Below are positions 1 to 8,543 of a stretch of DNA of 15,081 bases, piece after piece. Position 1 is the first letter of the stretch. Each line of letters starts with the position of its first letter. Made by a program: the position numbers and the translations under genes. A model generated the notes under the pieces. The model was not told where the DNA came from. It did no database searches and saw only the letters and a list, made by a program, of their open reading frames with translations. The DNA is from B120-G9 sp034659895 (GTDB lineage Bacteria > Zixibacteria > MSB-5A5 > GN15 > FEB-12): positions 1 through 15,081 of the forward strand of contig JAYEIF010000115.1 in assembly GCA_034659895.1 (NCBI GenBank), written 5' to 3'.

Positions 1-1
1 T

Positions 2-124
2 ACAATGCTCGATTCTCTTGTTGGGCTAAGTAGCTGTACAAGGCCCATTTATGCCCCTGATGGAAAACGAATGGCTTTTCTCTCTAAAGGCAAAGCATAC
101 ATCATTTACAGGGAGGTGAAGTGA
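2..124 (+). CDS. C-terminal end of a PD40/TolB-like beta-propeller protein (5' end outside the window)
   Basis: Only the last 40 residues are visible, in the frame beginning at base 2 and stopping with TGA at 122-124. They contain the stretch RPIYAPDGKRMAFLSKGKA, which matches the WD40-like/TolB-type beta-propeller repeat (PD40, roughly 'P.wSPDGkriaF.S'). Such repeats occur in secreted or periplasmic proteins, but the family cannot be resolved from one blade. The final bases (GGAGG at 112-116) also serve as the ribosome binding site of the next reading frame, whose ATG overlaps this stop codon by one base, so the two were probably translationally coupled. The rest of the gene lies upstream. 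Confidence 0.55.
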   Translation, partial: TMLDSLVGLSSCTRPIYAPDGKRMAFLSKGKAYIIYREVK

Positions 125-299
125 TGAACTCAGTGAAAATAAGAACAATTGTTATTATTCTCATTCACGCCTGTCGGCGCACAGGTCTCTTCTTATTGGA
201 ACAGTTCAGACTGTAAATGCACTTACAGATGTGTTTATTGATCCGGGGCATGGAGGTGTTCCACCAGATACAAATGCAGACCCTGAATGTTTTTACTAA
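124..299 (+). pseudogene. Broken remnant of an N-acetylmuramoyl-L-alanine amidase (Amidase_3-like)
   Basis: An ATG at 124 follows a strong GGAGG site (112-116, 7 bases away) and begins MNSVKIRTIVIILIHA, which resembles the start of a signal peptide. That frame stops at 214-216 after 30 codons. In another frame, 231-257 encodes VFIDPGHGG, the first zinc-site motif of the Amidase_3 cell-wall hydrolase family, but that frame stops at 297-299, only 14 codons after the motif. Reading from the start to the motif needs at least one frame change, and the rest of the roughly 180-residue catalytic domain is missing. It is best described as a truncated and frameshifted gene. Local sequencing error could explain the frameshift but not the missing C-terminal part. 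Confidence 0.5.
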
Positions 300-408
300 A
301 CCAAATAGACAAAAATCGCTTTGTAAATTCGGTTTTTTCTGTATATTACAGGTGTACTGTTAGATTATACTTACAAAACCTCGTATGTAGAAATTGAGGA
401 AAATAATA

Positions 409-3400
409 ATGAGAAAAAGCGTAGTTGTAGCGGGACTGACATTAATTGTCATACTATCTATGGCTGTTACGGCGCTGGCTAATGAATATTACTTCAAATT
501 CAAGATAGACTCGCGAGACGAACTGAAGAAACTCACCCGGGTCATTTCGATTGACAATGTACGTGATGGAGAAGTATGGGCTTATGCCAACGACCGCGAG
601 ATGGCTGAGTTTGAACGGCTTGGTTATGATTGGACAGAGTTGCCGCATCCGGGCACACTGTATAAACCCAAGTGTTCATCAAATCTGAAAGCTATTAAGT
701 CATGGGACGTCTATCCTACCTATAGCGGTTATGTGGCAATGATGTATCAATTCGAGACTGACTACCCCAATCTGTGCCAAATTGTCGATATTGGTAGTTC
801 GGTCAATGGCCGCTCATTGTTGTATGCTCGCATTTCAGATAATGTCGGTGTTGAAGAAGGCGAACCAGAGGTTATGTACACGTCCACTATGCATGCCGAT
901 GAAACTACCGGCTATGTGCTAATGTTGCGCATGATAGATTCTTTGCTTACCACTTATGGTACTGACCCGGAAATGACTGATATGATAGATAATATGGAAA
1001 TCTGGATTAACCCACTAGCAAACCCTGATGGCTGTTACGATGGGGGCGATCCGGATGTCATTTCCAACCCGACTCGATACAACGCCAACGGCGTAGATCT
1101 TAATCGCAATTATCCAGATCCCGACGATGGACAACATCCTGACGGTAACTCCTGGCAGCCGGAGACGGTCGCAATGATGGATTTTGCGGTTGCCCATAGT
1201 ATGGCTATCTCGGCTAACCACCACGGCGGCGCTGAGGTTGTCAACTACCCGTGGGATACCTGGGCCGCTCGTCATGCTGATGACAGTTGGTTCATAGATA
1301 TATGCCGCGCTTATGCCGATTCGGTACATAACCACAGTCCTTCGACATATATGGATGATCTCAATAATGGTATTACAAATGGTTATGACTGGTATACCAT
1401 CACAGGTGGCCGCCAGGACTATATGAACTATTGGCATGGTTGCCGCGAGGTTACAATTGAGTTGTCAAACACCAAGTTTCTTCCGGCAAGCCAGTTACCT
1501 ACACACTGGGTTTACAACCGTCAGTCTTTCTTCGACTACCTGAGACAAGCAAACTATGGAATTCGTGGCTTGGTTACTGATGCCAATACCACTTTACCGG
1601 TAGCTGCGACAGTGATAGTTCTCGGTCATGATATCGATAGTTCCTATGTTTACACCGACCCTGATGTTGGCGACTACTATCGCATGATAGAGGCCGGCAC
1701 CTGGGATGTTGTCTTCACTGCCCCGGGTTATTATCCTGATACTGTTTTTGGAATCACTACTATTGACGGTACTATGCAGACAGTCGATGTTCAATTGCAG
1801 CCATTGCCAAACGAGCCAGTACTGACTTTTGTGAGCCACGATGCCGGTCGAGTTGATCCCGGTGATGCTGTATCGATGAAAATAACGCTTGAAAATATCG
1901 GCGCAGGCAATGCCACCAACGTAGTTGGATTACTCAGTTGCGCTGACAACTTCATTACGATTACACAAAACTCAACGACATATCCGACTATCACTGCTCT
2001 GGGTGGAATCGGAACATCAGTTACGGCTTATCAGTTTGACGTTGATCCAGCCACACCTATGGACTACCCTGTGCAGTTTGTTGAGCATCTTACCGCCGAT
2101 GGTAGCTACTCTGACAGTGTAGTGTTTACTTTGACAGTCGGAAAGGTCATCGAAGATTTCGAGTCCGGTGATTTCACGACGTATCCCTGGCAGATGACCG
2201 GCAACCAGAGCTGGCAGATAACCAGTAGCGAAAAATATGAAGGAGCATACAGCGCGCAGTCTGGGAATATCAATGATAACCAGACATCCACAATGTCGGT
2301 TACTCTTGATAATCTTACAGCTGGCAATATATCATTCTATTACAAGGTTTCCTCGGAATCCGACTATGATTACCTGCGTTTTTATATCGATGGTTCACAG
2401 AAAAACCAGTGGTCGGGTGAAGATAGTTGGACAGAGGCTATCTATGCGGTTTCATCCGGCACCCATACCTTCCGCTGGACATATTACAAGGATGGCTATG
2501 TCTCCAGCGGTAGTGACTGTGGCTGGGTGGATTATATTATTTTCCCCAATATTGAAAGTGATGCAGACGGCGACGGTATTTCCGACTCGGAAGACAATTG
2601 CCCTGATACATACAATCCTTCTCAGGATGATGGCGACAGCGATAATGTTGGTGATGTTTGCGACAACTGTCCCGTGGATGCTAACACCAATCAGACAGAT
2701 GGCGACACTGACGGAGTAGGCGACCGTTGCGACAACTGTCGGTATGACAGCAATCCTGATCAGTTAGATAATGACAGTGATGAGGTTGGTGATGTTTGCG
2801 ACGATTGCACCGACACCGACGCCGACGGCTTTGGTAACCCCGGCTATGCGGCTAACATCTGCTCCGATGACAATTGTCCAGATATTGCTAACCCCGAACA
2901 GAAAGACAATGACTCCGACGGTATCGGTGATGTGTGCGACAACTGTCCCGATGATTACAATCCAGATCAAGCCGACTCCAACGGCAACAACGTTGGTGAT
3001 GTGTGCGATTACATTTGTGGTGATGTCAACGGTTCCGAAGGACCACCCAATGNNNNNNNNNNNNNNNNNNNNNNNNNNNNNNNNNNNNNNNNNNNNNNNN
3101 NNNNNNNNNNNNNNNNNNNNNNNNNNNNNNNNNNNNNNNNNNNNNNNNNNNNGGTGATGTGTGCGACAACTGTCCCGATGATTACAATCCAGATCAAGCC
3201 GACTCCAACGGCAACAACGTTGGTGATGTGTGCGATTACATTTGTGGTGATGTCAACGGTTCCGAAGGACCACCCAATGTAAGTGATGTGACATTTCTTG
3301 TGGGATATTTGTTCAACGGTGGCCCACCTCCCCCTGAACCGGCAGCAGCCGACCTGAATGGTCAATCAGGTATAAATGTCTCTGACGTTACGTATCTGGT

Positions 3401-3443
3401 AACATATCTCTTTCAGAGTGGCCCTGAACCTGTTTGTGAATAA
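409..3443 (+). CDS. Secreted M14 zinc carboxypeptidase with transthyretin-like, thrombospondin type 3 and dockerin domains (interrupted by an assembly gap)
   Basis: This is a predicted exported metallocarboxypeptidase that removes C-terminal residues from peptides. The ATG at 409 is chosen because GAGGA (396-400) lies 8 bases upstream; an in-frame TTG at 394 falls on that site. Residues 1-24 are a signal peptide ending TALA. The catalytic domain has HADE (H162, E165 zinc ligands), NPDG 205-208, GVDLNRNY 228-235 (N232/R233 bind the substrate carboxylate), NHHGG (H272 the probable third ligand) and TIELS (E351 the general base), so the active site is complete and resembles the CPN/CPE-type subfamily. 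A transthyretin-like domain follows (about 384-462), then a CARDB-like segment (about 468-570), a jelly-roll-like segment (about 580-712), thrombospondin type 3 repeats (about 718-868) and a dockerin (from about 870). The gap at 3053-3152 breaks the frame. Removing one 127-base flank copy plus the Ns gives a continuous 935-residue protein ending PVCE. Confidence 0.88.
2560..3014 (+). repeat. Tandem thrombospondin type 3 (calcium-binding) repeats inside the carboxypeptidase gene
   Basis: The coding sequence repeats units of the form D.D.DG(I/V)GD.CDNCP..(Y/A)NP.Q, seen around 2590, 2650, 2710, 2770, 2870 and 2930. The repetition is visible in the DNA as well, with near-identical GGTGATGTNTGCGACAACTGTCC blocks. 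In this family the aspartates and cysteines wrap calcium ions, and the repeats form a stiff linker. Here they separate the catalytic part from the C-terminal dockerin. The DNA-level similarity probably explains why the assembly broke nearby. Confidence 0.8.
2926..3052 (+). repeat. 127-base flank, copy 1 (left of the gap)
   Basis: These 127 bases are identical, base for base, to 3153-3279 on the other side of the N run. They cover the last thrombospondin type 3 repeat and the start of the dockerin. This is most likely one genomic sequence represented twice at the two ends of adjoining contigs, not a biological duplication. Confidence 0.9.
3053..3152. other. Assembly gap (100 N)
   Basis: This run of exactly 100 N is a conventional scaffolding placeholder. 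Both sides end and begin with the same 127-base sequence, so the true distance between the contigs is probably an overlap of 127 bases and no sequence is missing. Taken literally, the gap shifts the reading frame and creates a false tail on the carboxypeptidase. Confidence 0.95.
3153..3279 (+). repeat. 127-base flank, copy 2 (right of the gap)
   Basis: This is identical to 2926-3052. After it the frame continues directly into the rest of the dockerin (NVSDVTFLVGYLF, then NVSDVTYLVTYLF) and stops at 3441-3443. The collapsed length, 3035 minus 227 = 2808 bases, is an exact multiple of three, which supports merging the copies. Confidence 0.9.
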
Positions 3444-3601
3444 TCAGAATCCACTGTTTGGGCCCTTGATAGATTTATCCAGAAGGAAGGCTATTGGAAA
3501 AGTAGCAGTTTGTAATAGTTGATTGAGTGGTGTAATCGTTACATATAGGTTGTGCACAGACAAAACCTAAACCATTAGGCTCTGAGATGACGTTCCTGCA
3601 A

Positions 3602-3626
3602 CCTTTGGAAACATTAGCACCAAAGG
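3602..3626. terminator. Weak stem-loop between convergent genes, possible terminator
   Basis: CCTTTGG (3602-3608) and CCAAAGG (3620-3626) form a perfect 7-base-pair stem with an 11-base loop. It lies between the ends of the convergent carboxypeptidase and thioredoxin genes. The plus-strand sequence after it is T-rich (CTTATTATTTG) but has no clean run of T, so the terminator role is tentative. I see nothing else in 3444-3672. Confidence 0.3.
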
Positions 3627-3672
3627 CTTATTATTTGTATCGTCTTTATCGGGATATATTTTTTGCCAGAAG

Positions 3673-4227
3673 CTACAGAATTAATTCGAATCCTTTTTTC
3701 AGATCTTCATAGTTACGCATACCAGTAAACTTATGAACTATCTCGCCTTCACTGTTGAGAAAAACAGTTGTAGGCACTCCGCGTACTTTGAACATTCCTG
3801 CAGCCTGGTCACCCATCAGCATAACCCATTCCATACCCATTTTTTGGGAAAAACTTCGAACTTTATTTGGTTTGTCATTAACAGCAAGACCGAGCATTTC
3901 GATGCCACGAGGATGATACTCGCTATAAAGCCGAACGAGGTCAGGTAGCTCTTTGCGACACGGCGGGCACCATGTCCCCCAGAAATTGATAACTACTGGC
4001 ATTTTGCCTATCCATTCATCGGAGCTGTGATAATTGCCATCGAGATCTGTTACTCCGAATTGTACAACCTGCGATTGCGAGGTTTTGTTCTGAGCAGGCG
4101 TTGTTTTGCTATAAGCTTGTGTTTGTTGAGTCGCAGTGTTCTTATTTGTTTTAGCGTCATCGTTTCCACAGGACACCAAAAGTCCGGCAATGGTCAGCAC
4201 GAAAGTAAAATGTAAAATTGTTCTCAT
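3673..4227 (-). CDS. TlpA/ResA-like thioredoxin-fold lipoprotein
   Basis: This is a predicted membrane-anchored thiol-disulfide oxidoreductase facing the periplasm. The 184 residues begin with a lipoprotein signal whose lipobox reads LVSC, with C20 the lipidated cysteine. A low-complexity linker rich in T, Q, K and N follows (about 22-52). The AhpC/TSA-Redoxin-type thioredoxin fold has the active site WCPPC (C87, C90) and the cis-proline motif GVP (P152). In this family such proteins reduce disulfides, often for cytochrome c maturation; the actual partner is not shown here. It is the last gene of the minus-strand run after dnaE and starts 37 bases downstream of another thioredoxin-fold gene. 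GGAG lies 11 bases before the ATG. The general class is secure; the substrate is unknown. Confidence 0.85.
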   Translation of the reverse strand: MRTILHFTFVLTIAGLLVSCGNDDAKTNKNTATQQTQAYSKTTPAQNKTSQSQVVQFGVTDLDGNYHSSDEWIGKMPVVINFWGTWCPPCRKELPDLVRLYSEYHPRGIEMLGLAVNDKPNKVRSFSQKMGMEWVMLMGDQAAGMFKVRGVPTTVFLNSEGEIVHKFTGMRNYEDLKKGFELIL

Positions 4228-4264
4228 GATGTGTAATACTCCGTTAATCTCAAATTAGCTTCTT

Positions 4265-4819
4265 CTACTTTGTATTCTTTGTTGAAGTTTCTGTTTTAGT
4301 TGTATCATATTTTTCATCTTTAACATAGTTAAGATACTTAATCAATGCGTCTTTAGGTCGGTAACCACTGAAGCAACCAAGGTTCGCCCCATCAGAATTG
4401 AGGAAACAAAAAGTCGGATAACCTCGCACGCCAAACTCATATCTTGTTAGTTTTTTTTCGGTTATCTTAAAACCATCAATATCGAGTTTTTCATTAGAAT
4501 CTCCATCTACCTTAACCGCAATAAAGTTTTCTTTAACTAATGTAACAACCTCCGGTTTGGTAAATGTCTCTTTATCCATCTTATCACACCATTTACACCA
4601 GGAGGTGGTAAATCTCACAAAAACATGCTTATCTTCTCTCTTTGCCGCTACAAGACCAGTATCAAAAGGAATCCAGTTGATTTCGCTGTTTTTAATATCT
4701 GGGGATTTATGTTCAGCATCTTGACTTGGCTCGGTATTATCACCAGCCATTGCGAAAGCTATTGGAATCAACAGAAAAATAATGCTTAGAACGAGATGTT
4801 TTGAAGTCTTAAATGACAA
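4265..4819 (-). CDS. Exported thioredoxin-like protein with a CKWC active site
   Basis: This 184-residue protein has a signal peptide (about 1-25, ending AFAMA, no lipobox) and a thioredoxin fold of the Thioredoxin_7/SoxW/DsbD-C-terminal kind. The redox motif is WCKWC (C75, C78), and YP at 134-135 supplies the cis-proline. The C-terminus is a charged T/K/E-rich tail. The start is a TTG at 4819: AAAGGA, which overlaps the last codons of dnaE, lies about 6 bases before it, and no ATG exists before residue 24, inside the signal peptide. Only 3 bases separate the dnaE stop from this start, so translation is probably coupled to dnaE. An extra cysteine pair (C138, C149) is present. The likely role is thiol reduction or disulfide exchange in the periplasm; the partner is unknown. 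Confidence 0.8.
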   Translation of the reverse strand: MSFKTSKHLVLSIIFLLIPIAFAMAGDNTEPSQDAEHKSPDIKNSEINWIPFDTGLVAAKREDKHVFVRFTTSWCKWCDKMDKETFTKPEVVTLVKENFIAVKVDGDSNEKLDIDGFKITEKKLTRYEFGVRGYPTFCFLNSDGANLGCFSGYRPKDALIKYLNYVKDEKYDTTKTETSTKNTK

Positions 4820-4822
4820 TAT

Positions 4823-7800
4823 TTATCCTTTGGAGAAATTGTTCTTTATATTGATTGGCCTTAAATAGGCATTTGATTCGCCTAAAATATCCTTCAACCT
4901 ATTGAGAAGGGTAAAATCAGGGTTGACAGTATATTTGCGAGATTTAATGTAGACCTCCGAACCATTTTCCCTAACCGTCAGCAGAACAGGAGTGTCTCCT
5001 CGGAATTCTTCCAAAGAAGCCAATGCCTGTTTAATTGTGCTATCGGAGCAATCATAACTAATCTTTATAACCAGCTGACAATTGAAACGTTCCTCAAGTT
5101 TTTCCAATGGCAGAACTTCATTTCCGATAACTTTGGCTTTTTCACCTTCCCGAGTTGAAACACTGCCGATTACTAGTACCATTTGATCTACAACAATCAA
5201 ATCCTTTGATTTACTATAACAGTCTGAGAAAAGGATAAGTTCCACTGTGCCAGTATAATCTTCTATAGTAACAAAGGCCATTGTATTGCCTCTTTTGTCA
5301 ATTACGGTCTTGACCGAAGCTACTATCCCTCCAAGGGTAACTTCACGTTCATCTGAAGCTTGTTCAAGATGTCCAATTGCAAATGACGTAAAGGCGTTCA
5401 GCTCATCCCGATACTTATCCAGTGGATGACCGGATACATAGAAACCGAGCATATCCTTTTCATGTGTAAGGCGTTGCGATGTCGACCATTCATCGACTTC
5501 CGGAAGTGTCGGTGCTGTACGGATTACTTCACCAGAGGAATCGGCAAAAAGATCGTGAGAAGAAGTTTGTTCTGCTACTTTATGGCCAAATTCCAGCATT
5601 GCCTCGACAGCCTTATGTTGCTGTGCCCGATGTCCTTGCAATGTATCGCAGGCGCCTGCGGCTACAAGAGATTCCATTGTCCTACGATTAAGAGATTTAA
5701 GCGGAACCCTGCTTACCAGATTTGCCATGTCAGTATAAGTTTCAGCCTCTTCTCTTTCGTTGACAATCGCTTTGGCTGGTCCAACTCCAACGTTTTTGAC
5801 CGCCTGAAGGCCAAACCTGATTTTTCCGTCCACCACTGAAAAATCAGTCTTAGAGTAGTTGATATCAGGTGGAAGCACCTCGACGCCCATCTTGTGACAT
5901 TCTTCCATTAAGACATATATGCGGTTAGAGTCATTGATTTCGGACGTCATCAATGCAGCCATAAACTCTTTTGGATAGTATCGTTTCAACCATGCTGTCT
6001 GATATGCAACAAAGGCATAGCAGGTTGAGTGTGCCTTGTTAAATCCGTAGCGAGCAAAAGTCTCAATTTGCTGAAAGACTTCACTGGATATTTTGCGAGC
6101 TATTTTCTGTTTATCAGCGCCATCAAGGAATTCTTTCTTCTGGGCGGCCATGAGATCTGCGTCTTTCTTACCCATTGCCTTTCGGAGTAAATCAGCTTTA
6201 CCAATCGAATAACCGGCAAGAGAATTAGCAATCTTTAGCACTTGTTCCTGAAAAACTATCACACCATAGGTAGCTCCAAGGATTTCCTCCAGAATTGGAT
6301 GCAAAAACTCAACCTTTTGAACGCCATGTTTACACTCAATATATGTGTCAATCATATGTGAATCGAGTGGTCCCGGGCGATAGAGAGCGTTCATCGCTGT
6401 TATATCTGTGAAGGTCTCAGGGTTAAGCTTTCGGAGGTATTCTCGCATACCGGCCGATTCAAATTGAAAAACACCAATTGTTTCTCCGCGAGCAAAAAGC
6501 TCGAATACTTCAGTATCATCAAGAGTAAGGTTGTCAATATCAACATTAGCATCAGGATAGTTCTCGCTTATCATACTCAAAGCATCATCGATAACTGTTA
6601 ATGTACGCAGACCCAGAAAATCCATTTTCAGAAGGCCTATCTTGTCAACCATCTTCATATCATACTGGGTTGTTATCTCGTCCTTACTGCTCTTGAACAA
6701 CGGCACATAATTGGTTAGAGCAGATGGAGCAATAACTACACCGGCCGCATGTGTGGAACAATGACGAGTCAGTCCCTCAAGAGTCATTGCGTAGTTGATA
6801 AGACGGTCAATTCGGTCGTCATTTTTCTTCAGTTCTGCCAGTTCGGGTTCTTTTACGAGAGCTTCCTCAAGAGTAATTCCAATCTTTTCTGGAATGAGCT
6901 TGGCAATTTTATCTACCTCACTATAGGGAATTGCCAACACACGGCCAACATCTCGAATGACCGCACGAGCTGCCATGGTCCCGAATGTAATAATCTGGCA
7001 AACATTGTCCTCACCATACTTGTCAATTACATATTTGATGATTTTGTCACGGTCTCGATCGGCGAAATCTATATCTATATCCGGCATCGAAATTCGTTCG
7101 GGGTTAAGAAATCTCTCAAAGAGGAGTTCGAATTTCATTGGATCGATACTGGTAATTCCAAGAGCGTATGACACAAGCGATCCGGCTGCCGAACCACGCC
7201 CCGGTCCCACCCTAATGTTCCGACTTCGGGCATAATCACAGAAATCTTTTACAATAAGGAAATAGCCGGCATAGCCCATCTGTTTGATTATCCCCAGCTC
7301 GTAATCAAGTCTCTTCTGGATTTTTTCGTCTATCTCATTGTAGAGTCGAGACAAACCATCAATGCACAGAGCATGTAGAAACGCATCTGGGCCTTTATAT
7401 TTACTTGGGATAGGAAAAACCGGCAGCAGAAGCTTCCCAGTATCAAGTTCAAGGTTGCACTTTTCTGCTATGAGAATTGTGTTTGCCAGAGCTTCCTTGA
7501 AATCGCCAAAGAGTCTATCCATTTCCTCAGGCGACTTGAAATAGAGTTCTTGCGTCTTATACCGCATACGGTCGGTGTCTTCGATAGTTTTTCCCGTTTG
7601 AATACACAACAGGGCATCATGTGCAGCAGAGTCTTCCTTTCTCAGGTAATGGCAATCGTTGGTAGCTACAAGTGGAATACCGGTTTCATTTGCAATTGCC
7701 ACTAATTTGGGAATTACTATTTGTTCCGGCTCAAGGTTGTGATTCTGAAGCTCAATGTAAAAATTGCCTTCACCGAATATGTCCTGCAACTCCCGAGCTG

Positions 7801-8284
7801 TTGCCACCGCCGCCTCGGTATTGCCATGAAGAAGATGCCATGGGATTTCCCCCTTAAGGCAAGCTGAGGTAGCAATAAGCCCCTCGCTGTATTGCCGAAG
7901 AAGTTCCTTGTCGATGCGTGGGCGGTGATAGAAGCCCTCTCGAAAACCGGCTGAGCTAAGTTTCATCAGATTTCGGTAACCGGTCTGGTTTTTCACCAAA
8001 AGGACCAAGTGATAGCCACCATCGGGGTACTCCTGCGAAGGTTTTCTCTCAAAACGGCTGCCACCAGCAACATACGCTTCAGTACCGATGATTGGCTTTA
8101 TGCCGGCTTTGCGCGCCTTAAGATAAAATTCAATTGCCCCGAACATATTGCCATGATCGGTAATAGCAAGAGCGGGCATTTTGAACTCTTTAGCCAGTTT
8201 AATAACGGAATCAAGACGGCAGGCGCCATCAAGAAGGGAATACTGGCTATGAGTGTGCAAATGAACGAAGTTGGCAAACGGCAT
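4823..8284 (-). CDS. dnaE: DNA polymerase III alpha subunit (replicative polymerase)
   Basis: This is the catalytic subunit of the replicative DNA polymerase, a full-length DnaE1-type protein of 1153 residues. The N-terminal PHP domain starts HLHTHSQYSLLDG (residues 8-20). The polymerase core contains PGRGSAAGS (361-369), PDIDIDF (401-407, with D402 and D404) and MDFLGLRTLT (D555), giving the three catalytic aspartates, then YRPGPLDS (635-642) and GFNKAHS (747-753). Helix-hairpin-helix and OB-fold regions follow (about 810-880 and 984-1055). A SSHDLF stretch (908-913) sits where the internal clamp-binding motif is expected. PHP metal-site residues appear intact (H10, H12, D19, H44, E69, H92, C142, D210, H212). 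The ATG at 8284 has no obvious Shine-Dalgarno. It is first in an operon with two thioredoxin-fold genes and is divergent from recA. Confidence 0.97.
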   Translation of the reverse strand: MPFANFVHLHTHSQYSLLDGACRLDSVIKLAKEFKMPALAITDHGNMFGAIEFYLKARKAGIKPIIGTEAYVAGGSRFERKPSQEYPDGGYHLVLLVKNQTGYRNLMKLSSAGFREGFYHRPRIDKELLRQYSEGLIATSACLKGEIPWHLLHGNTEAAVATARELQDIFGEGNFYIELQNHNLEPEQIVIPKLVAIANETGIPLVATNDCHYLRKEDSAAHDALLCIQTGKTIEDTDRMRYKTQELYFKSPEEMDRLFGDFKEALANTILIAEKCNLELDTGKLLLPVFPIPSKYKGPDAFLHALCIDGLSRLYNEIDEKIQKRLDYELGIIKQMGYAGYFLIVKDFCDYARSRNIRVGPGRGSAAGSLVSYALGITSIDPMKFELLFERFLNPERISMPDIDIDFADRDRDKIIKYVIDKYGEDNVCQIITFGTMAARAVIRDVGRVLAIPYSEVDKIAKLIPEKIGITLEEALVKEPELAELKKNDDRIDRLINYAMTLEGLTRHCSTHAAGVVIAPSALTNYVPLFKSSKDEITTQYDMKMVDKIGLLKMDFLGLRTLTVIDDALSMISENYPDANVDIDNLTLDDTEVFELFARGETIGVFQFESAGMREYLRKLNPETFTDITAMNALYRPGPLDSHMIDTYIECKHGVQKVEFLHPILEEILGATYGVIVFQEQVLKIANSLAGYSIGKADLLRKAMGKKDADLMAAQKKEFLDGADKQKIARKISSEVFQQIETFARYGFNKAHSTCYAFVAYQTAWLKRYYPKEFMAALMTSEINDSNRIYVLMEECHKMGVEVLPPDINYSKTDFSVVDGKIRFGLQAVKNVGVGPAKAIVNEREEAETYTDMANLVSRVPLKSLNRRTMESLVAAGACDTLQGHRAQQHKAVEAMLEFGHKVAEQTSSHDLFADSSGEVIRTAPTLPEVDEWSTSQRLTHEKDMLGFYVSGHPLDKYRDELNAFTSFAIGHLEQASDEREVTLGGIVASVKTVIDKRGNTMAFVTIEDYTGTVELILFSDCYSKSKDLIVVDQMVLVIGSVSTREGEKAKVIGNEVLPLEKLEERFNCQLVIKISYDCSDSTIKQALASLEEFRGDTPVLLTVRENGSEVYIKSRKYTVNPDFTLLNRLKDILGESNAYLRPINIKNNFSKG

Positions 8285-8410
8285 CAGTCAAGCATGTTAG
8301 CAGTTAATATTCATACAAAAAAACGGGTTCACATTGCCCCGATTGTTTTCTTCTTAGGTTCAGTTTAATCTCATAAAAAAGATAACAAAGGTCAATCTCT
8401 TTTTATTTTT

Positions 8411-8429
8411 ACTGACAGCCCCTGTCAGT
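8411..8429. promoter_or_regulatory. Perfect 19-base palindrome in the dnaE-recA spacer, candidate operator (possible SOS/LexA site)
   Basis: ACTGACAG (8411-8418), a CCC spacer, then CTGTCAGT (8422-8429) form an exact 8+8 inverted repeat. It lies 114 bases before the recA ATG and 127 bases before the dnaE start, in the shared divergent promoter region. Neither strand has a T run after it, so it is not a typical terminator. recA genes are commonly LexA-controlled, and LexA sites are dyads that differ between phyla, so a lineage-specific SOS box is plausible. No lexA gene is in view to support this, and the motif does not match the E. coli or Bacillus consensus. Confidence 0.45.
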
Positions 8430-8460
8430 TGATTAATCTATTTTATTGATGTAAAAAATG

Positions 8461-8469
8461 TGATATATT
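8461..8469 (+). promoter_or_regulatory. Possible recA promoter (extended -10)
   Basis: TGATATATT matches the extended -10 form TGnTATAAT at all but one position and would place the transcript start about 68 bases before the recA ATG. No good -35 lies 17 bases upstream. An alternative is TTGATT (8429-8434) with TAAAAA (8452-8457) at 17-base spacing, in which case the palindrome would touch the -35 element. Both are consensus guesses. Confidence 0.25.
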
Positions 8470-8543
8470 CCATCAGGACAATTGGTTATCTTAATGGGAA
8501 ATATCGAAAGAATAGGACTCAAGAAATGAAAAGGAAAGCAAAA

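Noticed and set aside
2237..2719. Long open frame of 160 codons inside the carboxypeptidase gene on the same strand
   Set aside because: It is a shadow frame of the real gene, with no ribosome binding site and no recognisable motif; the real frame has strong domain evidence.
3053..3282. C-terminal tail of the carboxypeptidase read straight through the N run (VMCATTVPM and so on)
   Set aside because: The 100-N placeholder shifts the frame. The correct frame after the gap encodes the rest of the dockerin and ends at 3443.
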